Source of the DNA: Cheilinus undulatus
Lineage: Eukaryota; Chordata; Actinopteri; Labriformes; Labridae
DNA: 64,000 nt
Assembly (NCBI RefSeq): GCF_018320785.1
Contig: NC_054886.1
Span: 10,663,207 to 10,727,206 of the forward strand
Direction: 5' to 3'
Both the position numbers and the translations under genes were made by a program. Position 1 is the first letter of the stretch, and every line of letters starts with the position of its first letter. Of this stretch, positions 25,001 through 37,129 are shown piece after piece. The notes under the pieces are model-generated. The model did no database searches. It saw nothing but the letters and a program-made list of their open reading frames with translations, and had not been told where the DNA came from.

Positions 25001-28000
25001 AGACTTACTTACTCATCGACAGACTAACTGACCCCCCTTCAGACAGACTGATCTACCTACAGGCAGATAGCTCAGTGTACCTACCTGCCATCCAACTGAT
25101 CAACGTACGTTGGGGTGCAACAGTGGAGGTAACCCACGGTACGGTCCGTACCTCAGTTCTTGGGCCACGGTTTTCGGTTCAGTTTCGGTACGTGTTTTGT
25201 GCGTAAAGAGAATTTTTTTCTCCCAAAAGTATCTCTTTATTTTGTTTGTCAGTAAAAACTGCATTTTACAGTAAACAAATTCCAGTATCACTGGTGTACT
25301 GAATAATATAACACTTTTTTTAAATTTTGGAAAAAAATAGATTGGTGCATAATATGTCCTTTATTCAGCTATAACTCATAATCGCCTAGCATTCAGGTCT
25401 ATTTAGAAATGTTTAAACTAACTCTTCTTTTATTGAATAGGCTATCAATGCTTAAACACTGTTTATCTTGTCTAACTCTGACTCAAACTGTACATTTTAA
25501 TGCTCTACAAATCAAACCTTTCATTCCAATAGTCTAACACATCTTTATTTTACTACACTATGTACTCATTGCCACAATTACAATAATAATAAAATACATT
25601 TTGATTATTTTGAAAGTAGGCTACTTTAAACACAGTTTACAACAGACTGAGATATAAAGAGCTGCATCAGTAAATTAAACTATTTCACATCCTCTTTAAG
25701 GACATCCATATTTAAAACACTCAAAAGTAATCTTTCTGTCAATAAGACGTTTGCTGTAATTTAGAGAATAGTTCATTCTATTGTTTTGTGTGCCTTTTTT
25801 CATATGAGCTTTGACAGTGTTGGACGCGACGCACAGATGAGCATTCACGTAAATGTATGTGCGTTGGTGAGTGAGTGTGTGTCTGCTCTGTGCTGTCGAC
25901 AAATAGCAGGGCGAGTTTAAATGGGGCTAGAACTGTGGTTTTTGGAGCTAACAGTGGACTCTATGGTGCTGAAAGAGAGTTTGTTTGGCTAAGTTTACCG
26001 CTGCAGTATACAACAGCCCGTCGTGCTAAACATGTTAAGCTCCTGATCGATGATAGCGCAGCCAACAGCTGATGGATGTGTGATGGGGAGACAAGAAGGA
26101 GACATGACGCATGGCGGAAACAAGTCGAGTTGCTCCACTGTCTTGTGTTTGGGAAGTGTTATATCAGGATGCTTACGCTGTCTACAGGTTTCACTCCCTC
26201 GTTGTTGTATTTGATGGCAAAACTGAAATTAACCCACACTGCTGATTTGAATGAAGCTGGCGCTTCTTCAAATGTCTCAACTCCTCCGCTCGTTTTCTTT
26301 TTTTTCCGCTTAAGTATGAGAGCAGCAGCATGAACCCAGCTCCGAAACAGTGTGAGAGGGGCTGTGTGGGTGGAGCAACAACAATGATTGGACATTAAGT
26401 CGTGGGGAGGGCTTTTCTCCTGCCAGGACAGACGCACATACAGACACACGCAATGGCCTGTAAACCATCAGTGCAAAATGAATTACCAATCTGAAAATCT
26501 GCGGTCCACAAGGGCGTATTGTCCCGTGCAGAGCAGACCGAACGGTTCAATATTTTCACGAGTACCGTTGCATCCTTAGTACCCACCCACCAAAAGGCCT
26601 ACCTACCCAACAACCAACTGACCCACCTGCCTGCCTATCTACTGACAGACTGACCTACTGACAGACAAACCTATTTACCAACCTACCTATTGACCTGCCT
26701 GCTCATCAGCAGACCCACCAACCAACCTACTGACAGATCAACCAACTGACAGACCTGCCTGCCAACCTATTGACCAACTTGTATACTGGCCTACCTACAC
26801 ATCATCAGACCAACCTATCTACTTACTGACCTTCCTACCTACCCACCAACCAAAAATCTATATACCTTCAAACAGACCAACCTATAAATGGACTAACTGA
26901 CAAGCCGACAGATCAACAGCCCATTGCAACTACCAACTGACTGACCTACCCAACCGCCGACAGACCTACCAACCTACCCACCTACCCACAGACCAGCCTA
27001 CTTACCTACTGACAGACCAACCCACTACATTTTAGCTGATGATAAAGTGCATCCCTGATAGTGTGAGGTCTCATGACCTTGTGTCATACGGTATCTTCTT
27101 AGGAGTTAAAAATGTACTTTCCAAGTCTGGTAGTTGTTTAGTTGGTGGAGGCCACACTGACAACATTGTGGTACTGTAATTTTACGATTGTATTTTTATC
27201 CATTTGGACTGTGTAGTAGCTTGCATGCATCATTTGGTGATTAAAAACAAGAGACTAACCAATACTGGTAACCAAGGACTCCTAGTTTTGACTCTGTAAT
27301 CAAGCAAGTATTGATATTGTCTTTTTTATTGGAATCACATAGAAGTTTAAAAATCTGGTGTTATGCCGGCTCCGTCCTACACCGTGTCATAACAGAATTC
27401 ATATTCTACTACAGCTGGTAGCCTCTACATCTCCTCCACTCTCTCCTTTCCCTCACAGTTTACATCTTAAATGAAGGGCAGTAATTAATCTGTCCTTATC
27501 CCTGTCATATCCTCCTCCTTTGCGCTGCTGTTTTGATCCTGATGTGAGCTTATCTGATGTGTTTCTGAAGTGAAGGTTGAGTGCTCCATGCTCAGCTGGC
27601 TCGTTTCACCGTTATGCTGCTCTCAGTTAGCATGCTGACCTCTCCACCTTTAAATGTGATTTAGAGAAGTCGGTGCATTTCTGTGACAGAACCACGATGA
27701 AGCTTTGCTGTCATTTAGCCTTCAGACATTCATATTCATACCCAGCGCTTGATCTCTGGTGTCTTTATTAGAAGTGTTTCAGTTTTACAGAAGTGCAAGA
27801 GAGCATATCACAAGGGGATCTCCGTTTACACCCACAAATCAGACACAGACACAGCACTGAGCCACTGATGGTTCCACTAAACCTGTTTTCACCTCTGTAC
27901 CGAGTCTGTTACTACCTTTGTAGATATCACAGAGGGGGGTCACCACGCCTTCCCATTTCACTTCAACTTTCACTTCAGTGAAACGTCACAGTGGTGTAAA

Positions 28001-31000
28001 TATCACCGCTCTAAACAGCAGGGTGAATTCTGCTGCTACCTGTTTGGTTGTAGCGTGCACACAAGGCATCACTTAAATCTGCATCCACAAGCGCTGGGTT
28101 AACAAACGTAGTGTATGACTGTGATTTTGGTGTGCAGAAACTATTTGGTCATGATTATTCTAACTAAGCCCGTCTGCAGCCTGATGAGGAGATTTATGGA
28201 GCTCAGATTATAGTAGTCCATTACTGAGCTGGTTCTGTTAACAGCTCCCCACACAAGCTTCATATCAGAGCTGTGAGTGTGACAAAGTCTGGAGGGTTTT
28301 ACCTGTCAGGTGAGCCCAGATCTCTCCATGTGAGCCAAAACAGCTGCTGTCTGCCCTGCAGAGGCTTTACCTGGTGGAGTTACAGCTCCTCTACAGTAAT
28401 GTTCACTCTCACTCTCTTCAACTGTATGTTCCACTGTGATTCAGATATTAATCTAAAGTTTATTTGTTCTCTTTTTCAGATTATGTGTACTTCGAGAACT
28501 CGTCCAGTAACCCGTACATGATCCGCAGAATAGAAGAGCTCAACAAGGTGAGTTTCCTTCTTCTGTCTCACATTTAATACTTCCATTAAAAATGTCTTAC
28601 TGTCGGGGCGCGCTGGTAGTCGAGTGGTCAAGGCGCGCACCATGTACGCGACCTGGGTTCGAATCCGGCCCGTGGCACTATCTCCTGCATGTCTCTCCCC
28701 ACTCTCTTCCCTGTTTCCAACTCTATCCACTGTCCTATCTAATAAAGGCAAAAAGGCCAAAAAATAAAATTAAAAAAAAAAAGCCTTACTGTCAAATTTG
28801 CTGCTGCTGTGTTGTTATTAGATAGAAAAAAACGAAAAGAAAGGATGAGATCAAATCTGATCTGTGGGCTGGTGTGTTAACCTGAAGAGTTAAATCAGCT
28901 GCTGCAGCCACACCAAGAATCTCTCTACATTGTTAGTTTGGTCGGCCAGTAATGAAAGGAGGCTCTGACATTTGACCCCAAAAATAACATCTGATCAGAG
29001 CTCAGTCAAAATGTTAGCGTAAAAGCTGGTGTTAAACAGCTGATCCAGCATAGAAGTGTTGAGATGTGCATGACGTTACAAAAAGCATATACATTCAGCC
29101 AGCTGTTTTTTGGACAGACCCTGGACAAACTTGGTAATTTTGCTTGTTGTAATGCCATTTCTTTGAGTAAATTTAGTGTCGGGCTGTAAACTGGTATCAA
29201 TACTGCCTCCAGTACAAGTCCAGCTATGGACCTATATTTGCAGCACCGTCATCAGCAGTTGAAATGCTTGCGCTGGGTTGTAGTGCACCCATGAGGCTTT
29301 AAGAATGCTGCTGTTAGTAGAAGTGCCTTAAACATTAATTTCAGACAGTGGTTTGTACGCTGCGCTGTAAGCATTAGCAGCGCTAGCTCTCAGGCCTTGT
29401 CCACACGGAGAAGAAGATGTAAGTGGGCTACGCTATGTATGTATGATGTAATCGTTTCAAGAAAGATGGGGTTGGCTGTCCACACAGTGACAAAATGGTA
29501 AGCGTTTACAGATTTGTTCACTCTGGGACCCGGTTTCAAAAACTAGCATTTATGGCCTCCCAAAACACTGTTTCCGTGTGGATGAAATGCTGAAGCAACA
29601 AAAAAACTTTTGTGCATGCTCCTGAATTTGTCTCCGTGTGGACAGGGCCTCAGTGTCTGCAACTTGACATTATTGTCTCTTACGTAATTAAGTACTGCCT
29701 GAACTGTCTATGGAGCTGTAAGTTCAGCCTGTCCTGTTTTGACAAAAGAAAAGTTTAAGGTTCGCTTTGGGTTCTACAGACCCAGGAAGGAGGCAGCTCA
29801 ACCCAACGAGCTTCCTAAATAGACTAAACTAATGTTGCTTCTTCAGGAACAGTTCATATGTCTGAGTTCACATCATACAGACACGCTCACCTTGAGAGAA
29901 AATAATCAGAACAACAACTGCTGACTGACACAGACAATAATAGTAACTGGATTTATCGTCTTTTTCATGCCAAAGGGTGGTGTTACTGTTCAATGGGTGA
30001 CCATGTAAACTGGTGACCCCTTAGCTTATTTTTTCATTAAGTTTATATCCTATTGTAACTAGTAACTAGGTAACTAGTGAAACCATAACACCTGCTCTCC
30101 TACAGCATCATCAACAGTGAAAGCTTTATATTTGTTTGGTTTTCTGCTGAAGAGGTTTTGATAAATACATTTCCTGCTTAATCCCACAGATTTTAGTCAT
30201 ATGTTATTCTTCACAATTCGAGTGTAAATGACTATATCATTGTAATTAGCTGCTGAAAGCGCTACAAAAATGGTATAAAAGCATAACGTTGAGCACGATT
30301 TAGTAATTATTTTAATATCAAATAATAATATACAGTATCTTAGTGCACAGCAGACTGGAGCAGATGCTGAATTGAATTATGAGTGTGCTCTCTTTGCACA
30401 GCCTCTCTGTCTGCCTGTCTGACGCTTTAACACATGCTGTGAGCTGCTAGGGATCTTGGTTTGGCTTAGCCCTGTGCCAGAGAGATTCATATTATAATGG
30501 CTAAAAACAACTGTTTAAAGATTTTAACTCATGACCTGCTTGTTTTGAGCTGTGGTGTTAAGCGAGGTCAGAGAAGCAGCTGTAAATGTGGTAGCTGACC
30601 TCACTGTTTAAGCTAAATAAAATCAATGATGATATACTCTATTTCCAACAGTTTCTTCACAATAAAAGTCTGTAGTTGTTATTTGTTCTAGTGCTTTTGC
30701 TGTGAACACCCCCAATCAGGAAGTGTGTTGCAGCAGCTTGACACAACTCAGCAGGAGAAGAATGAAATTTCGACCTGAAGGCTCAGTTACACAGAAGTGA
30801 ACACAAAGAGAATAATGAAACCGTTTTTTCTGTGATTTTCTGTACAGACATGAGTTCAGTCTGCCATCACAGGATTGTTTTGGGGGAGAAGAGGTTAAAA
30901 TGCCAGATTATGCATTCAAATGTTCCATCTCTTATAATTTTGCAAAACCGCAATGTAATACTGATAGTGTAAGGAGCAAAAACTATTTATTTCCTCTCTT

Positions 31001-34000
31001 AATATCTGTACAATCAGTACAAAAGAAGTTCAAATGACGTGTAAGTCAGTAAACAGCAGTATGTGATGTGATTTTTCCTATTCATAAACACTACATTGCA
31101 TCATGTTGTTTCCTTTATATTCACATGGTTGATGATGCCCCGGTACATTATCAGCTCTTATTTTATTAAGTTGAAGTACTAGTGAGCAACACACCACAGG
31201 AAACATAGTAGGCCACCCGCAGGTCTGTGAGCAACAGATAGCTAACGCAAACTATTAAGTCCTAAAATTGGTCTAATTCTCTTTCCAGGTAAATATTTTA
31301 ACTTGTAATACAGGTAGAGATATCTTTCTGCTGCTTTATGACTTTTTTAGAGGGTTAAAACCATACATCAGGTTTCAGTCCGCATGCACACGCATGCTGA
31401 GTGACTGGTGGTGTGTTGGTAAACTGTGGCCTCTGATGACAGCACCGTGGTACAGGAGTCTCTTATATAACAGCAGCAGCAGCAGCAGCAGCAGCGTATG
31501 ACACAGGCCTGTTTCCCTGTCAAAGGATTAAGCTCATTTATGTAACGCTCTTATTTTGAAGGGCTTGTGCTGAGCTCCTGGAGGACTACAGCATCCTGAG
31601 TGCTAACAGCTGCTCACTTTAATGAATGGAGAGAGTAAAGGAGTGGATGAGTCTCAGCTCCAAACCGTAGAAACAGCTATGACCTTGTTTTAATGTTAGT
31701 CATTCAGATACTAGTGACCCCACTTTCACTGGTCTAATTATTTGATTTGTTTACAATTTAAAGTAAATTACAGGAATAATGACCTTTAACATGATGTTTT
31801 CTAGTTTTTTTGAGATCCATCTGTGGTTGGCAACTTTTGAAAAAGTGGGTGGAACTGGCAGGGGAGCGAGGGAAACCCTCGTTTTTTTTTTGTTTTTAAC
31901 TTGTCTGTTTTGGTTTGAGGAAGGATATGAGTTATACATAATTAGGGGCGTGGCTGATATGACTACTAGCCATTGTATTGTCCCTGTTTATTTGGAGGCC
32001 AAAGATGGATCTTTATTTAGTGTGTATTAAACTATGCTTTGTCAGATAAAGAGAATTGTTGCTGCTTTCCAGTCATGAGTTTTATAAAGAGTGGCGGATA
32101 GGAAGCTTTGGGATGATTTATGATTATAACCAGAAAATGAAAGATATGCTTTTGTTTACTATTGAAAAACACACATCTGTTCTCTCTGCTTTAGCTGTGA
32201 TTGTCAAGATGGAACAGTACATTATAAAACTGTCAGAAAAACAGCAAAAATCTGAGTTGTGATGAAGCAGAATGTTCCTCTTTATGCAGAGCAGCAGAGG
32301 AAACAGCCTCTGCTTTGTGTTTAACTGTAGATTATAATTAGTGAGTGGTTTGTGTAGATATGACGGGATAAACAGTCTGCGTCTGTCTGCGTCTGCTGAT
32401 AACTCATGGATTTTAATTCTTATTTATTTTGGCTTGTTTGGATAATATGCAGATCAAATGAAAAGCAGAGCTGAAATAAGTCCAGTGTAAATAAGGATTG
32501 CTGGTGCGTCCTAACCTGATCACCTGGTTTATAATGATACCAACCTTCTCCTCTCTTCTTACAGACAGCCAATGGGAACGTGGAGGCCAAGGTGGTGTGT
32601 CTTTTCAGGAGGCGAGACATCTCAGGAAACCTCAACGCACTGGCTGACAGCAATGCCAGTGAGTCCTGAACCTGCTCTCTTTCTCTCTAACTCTGGCATC
32701 TGGTGTCTTACTGACACTTACTGAATATCCATTTAGCACTGGTTGTCAATGCACAGGAATTTATTACTGCAAATCTCTGAAATTCTATGGTCAGAATTAC
32801 CTCCAGTCCCAACTGCTGCCATCGTTTTTCCCACCGCCGTCCTGGCCACGCTCACCCACAGCAGACACAGTTGGCTCGAGTGCCGTTGGAAGGCAAAGTT
32901 GGCAAGAAACCGAATTGGCTGAGCAGGAGGAGTAAAATTGAAAAATTATTTGGTTGAGGTGATGACTCTTGGAGCTGTGATGCAGGGTTGTTTCCAAATA
33001 TTCATATATATTAAACAAAAATGGTGAGGCATCCTGATAGTATACAATATTTCCACTGAAAGGACTGACCAAGCACTAAACCAGCTACTTAAAAACATAG
33101 AATACGATCAGTATAAATTGATCTTGTGCAGTAATGATTGATTTCAGCAACAACCAGGCCTTAGTGCTGGATACACATCAGCAAGAAGCATTGTAAAGGG
33201 GGGATGTTACTGAGCAAATAATTTCCCATCTGATTAAACTCAAATTATGACTATTTCATTCAAATATCACCCTTGAACTATGCAGCATTTTACAAAAAAC
33301 AAAATTGCAGACTTCCTGTTTGACTTATGATATATGTCCAAGAGGCTTTTTTATATGTCTTTACATGACACACAAGCTCACAAATCTTTAAAGTCCTAGG
33401 TTAAACCTGCTGTGGGGGCTGAATTTTTTTTAAATATTGTGGGGAGGGGGGATGGGGGGGACTGCTCCAAAAAGCCATGCCCACCCTCAAAAGCCATATC
33501 AATCATTCCAGCATGCCACTAAGAATTTCTGTGCCAAGTTTTATTGCTCTATATGTGTCACAAGATTTGGAAATGTCTACTTCCTGTTTCTTGGCGACAA
33601 AAACTTTGCAAGGGCTCCTTTACTTTTGACCTTGAAAAATGTGTAAGGTCAATGCCTTGGAAAGTTTAGCAAACTAATTGGGAACTGTGAGGTAAGCTTT
33701 AGGAGCAATTACTTCCTGATGGCAGAGGTGGGGCTATATATACAATAGTTATTGTGAGCATATTACCTGCTGTCTTGGCAACACCTGCCTTCAAAAGCTA
33801 TATCAGTCATCTCACTATGCAGCTAAGAATTTTTTGCCAAGTTTAATTGCTCTACATGTGTCACAAGACTCAGAAATGTCTACTTCCTGTTTCTTGGTGA
33901 CAAAAAAGTTGCAAGGGCTCCTTTACTTTTGATCTTGAAATATGTGTAAGTTCAATGTCTTGGGGACTGCCTTATAAAGTTTAGTAAACCAATTGGGAAC

Positions 34001-37000
34001 TGTGTGGTAAAATTTAGGAGCAGTTACTTCCTGATGGCAGAGGGTGGTGCTGTATGTTTATGTCAAATATTTGAGCATAAATGTGTTCTGGCCTGGACTG
34101 TTATCTAGCACATGAGATTTGGTTCAGATACAATGTATACAAGAGTCATTAAGGTTTTAAAATTAATGGCAAGGCATCATAATGAAGTGCTTTGTTTGTC
34201 ATCATGCCGAGGCCACACCCTCTGATGAAAAGTCACAGATTTTTGCACTAATTCAGGCCTTCCTGATAATGAGCCTTCATAAGCACAGGAAGTTCTCTCA
34301 AACTGGTCAAATGGAACCAGACTATGGGGTCAAGTGCACTCAGATCAGGGCCCAGCTCCCATTGCCAAGCAGGGCCAAGCAGCCATTGTATTTGGTTAAA
34401 ATAATAGAAATAGGATATAGCTGATATAGCTCTGTTTATCAATTAAATCTGACATTTTTGTATTATTTATAGTATTGTTACACAGTATGAATGAAATACG
34501 TGCCCCACCCCTTATTGATCAACCAGTCAGCTCATTTCTTGTTGTCTTCCTGTGCTGTGATGAGAGAGAAAAGACGGGGAAGGGGGGAGGTGGAGTGATG
34601 GTGCTAACAGCATGTGCAGACGACTGAAGCCTGATCACATCCACTCATTACTCCACCAGTCCCCCCTCCTCACTCCTCTTGGCCCGCAGTGCTCCAGACA
34701 AAGACGTCTTCACACCTCAAGATGGAAGCATTAATGCTGCTGTTTCTTTCTGTATCATCACACATGCTTAGAGTTAGCTCTCTGGTCAGACAAGGACAGG
34801 TCTGAGATTACATTAGATGAATATTTTTATCATAAAGTGTGTCTTTGTTCGTATAAATGTTCTCTTGATGGAGGTTTTATCAGAGCAATAATTAACATAT
34901 TAAATGTAGCCTGATTCAGAGCCTGGTAAAATTGTTTTGTTTTTTGTACAAATAATTCTCAAGTAAATAGTTGTAGAAGTGGTAGGTAATTGTGGATCAA
35001 AATTCTCTAAACCTATATTAAGTTCAAAGTAAAGAATTTTAGATTAATCATAAAAAAGGTGTGAGTGCAAAATAGGTAGAGCAGGAGTGTCACGGTGGCG
35101 TTATTTCACCCTACTATAGTTAAAATTTTGACAAGAGCCCTTGTGGGCCTGATCATCTGCAATGGCAGGCCAGGTCTCACTCATGGTCCAAGGGCCACAT
35201 GTGAGCATCAGTGTTTGGTTGTGTGCATATGTAGAGTTCCTGCAGTAGCCTGTGCTCACTTTCCAGAAACAGCAACATGTAATATCACAGCATCACAGTA
35301 TCAATATGAATATAGCAATGAGGGATATAAAATGTTATCGGCATGGTATCAGATATTTGCCATAGAGGTTGATCATTAATATTGGCAGGTATAAGATTCA
35401 ACACATGTATAATGGTAGTGAATATCAACCTCTGTCACCTGTAAACATTAGCCTGTATCTGCTTAAGATATGGATCATATTGTCTACAAAACTTGTTCAA
35501 CCCATATCAAATGTAAACGTTAGCCTTTATCCACTGTAAAAAGCAAACTTAATCAGCTTAAAATATGGGTTGGTTTTGGCTGGTAATGTCAACCTACTAT
35601 GGCTAAAATTGACCTATATTTGCTGTAAATATCTGTTTATACCAGCTGTAAATATCAGTCTATATCAACCTGTATCAGCTATAGACATCGACCTATATCA
35701 GCTGTAAATATCAACCTACATCAGTTAAAAACATCAGTCTATACAGCTGTAAATATCAGTCCATATCAACTGTGAATATCAGCCTATTTCAGCTTTAAAT
35801 ATCAGTCTATATCAGCTGTAAATATCAGTCTATATCAGCTGTGAATATCAGCCTATTTCAGCTGTAAATGTCAGTCTATATCAGCTGTTAGTATCAGTCT
35901 ATATCAGCTGTGAATATCAGCCTATTTCAGCTGTAAATATCAATCTGCATCAGCGGTAAATATCAGCCTATATCAGCTGTGAATATCAGTCTATATCAGC
36001 AGTAAATATCAGTCTATATCAGCGGTAAATATCAGCCCATATCAGCTGTAAATATCAGTCTATACAGCTGTAAACATCAGTCTATATCAGCTGTAAATAT
36101 CAGTCTATACAGCTGTAAACATCAGTCTATATCAGCTGTAAATATCAGTCTATATCAGCTGTGAATATCAGCCTATATCAGCTGTAAATATCAGTCTGTA
36201 CAGCTGTAATATCAGCCTGTATTATCTACGAATATATATCAGCAGTGAACTTTGGACTGTGAAGGCTGTATATTCTAGCCTTTTGTCCAAAGTAGTTTGT
36301 TAAGTTTTAGGACGAAGTTTCAAATGTCTTTCTCTTTTCAAATGTTTATCCTCTTTTTTAAACCAATCAGCATAGATACTGTACTGCCTACTAGTGTTTG
36401 GATGGAGTGTTGCAGAAAGACTTGAACTCACCAACGTTCATGTATGTAGTTTTACTTGCCAAAGTTTAAACCAGGCTGAATCTGTTGCCAAACTCTGATT
36501 TGTCTTCTCTAGAAACTAAATTTGATCAGGAAACAGTCTTAACATGACAAAATGTGTTTTTATAAGTCTTGTCCTGTCAGTGCTTGATTGTCTCTAACTT
36601 TCCCGGTCCTAGTCCTGATTGGTCTCATTGTGATCCCGTTATGATGGCACGTCTGCTCTGCTCTCTGCAGCTCGTTTTCACCAACCCTTGTTTTATCTGC
36701 CTCACTACTTCATTCCTGATCTCCTCCTCTTCCTCCTCTAACACCATGTCTCTGTGCAGAACAAAAGGCCCTTGATCTCTCCCTGAGGGCCCCGGCACAT
36801 AACGGGTTAAATCTGACTCGCCTTGTATCTGTCGCTCTCTGTTTTTGTGTCTGTGGTTTCATCTTCTGAGTGGATTGAGTTGGGGATACATGTTGGTGGG
36901 GGGGATGGGCGCCTCAGGTTTGGTACACAGGGTTTCCTACTTTATCTGGCAGGGACTAGCCGGACGGGGGGAGAAGGAGGAGGAGGGAGCGGGGGGTTAG

Positions 37001-37072
37001 AGAGGTTAACAGAAAAGAGGTGTGGCTTAAGGTCCCGTCCCTGCTCCCTATCTCTCTGCGTGTGTCTCTCTC

Positions 37073-37129
<57 letters not shown>

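Noticed and set aside
25110-26578. hAT-like element as a source of a domesticated transposase gene
   Set aside because: None of its open frames (up to 96 codons) shows hAT transposase blocks; it appears non-coding.
28592-28825. 77-codon + frame, 94-codon - frame and a tRNA-like sequence
   Set aside because: All lie in the SINE. The tRNA-like head has a good B box but is followed by the SINE body and flanked by target duplications, so it is not a functional tRNA gene.
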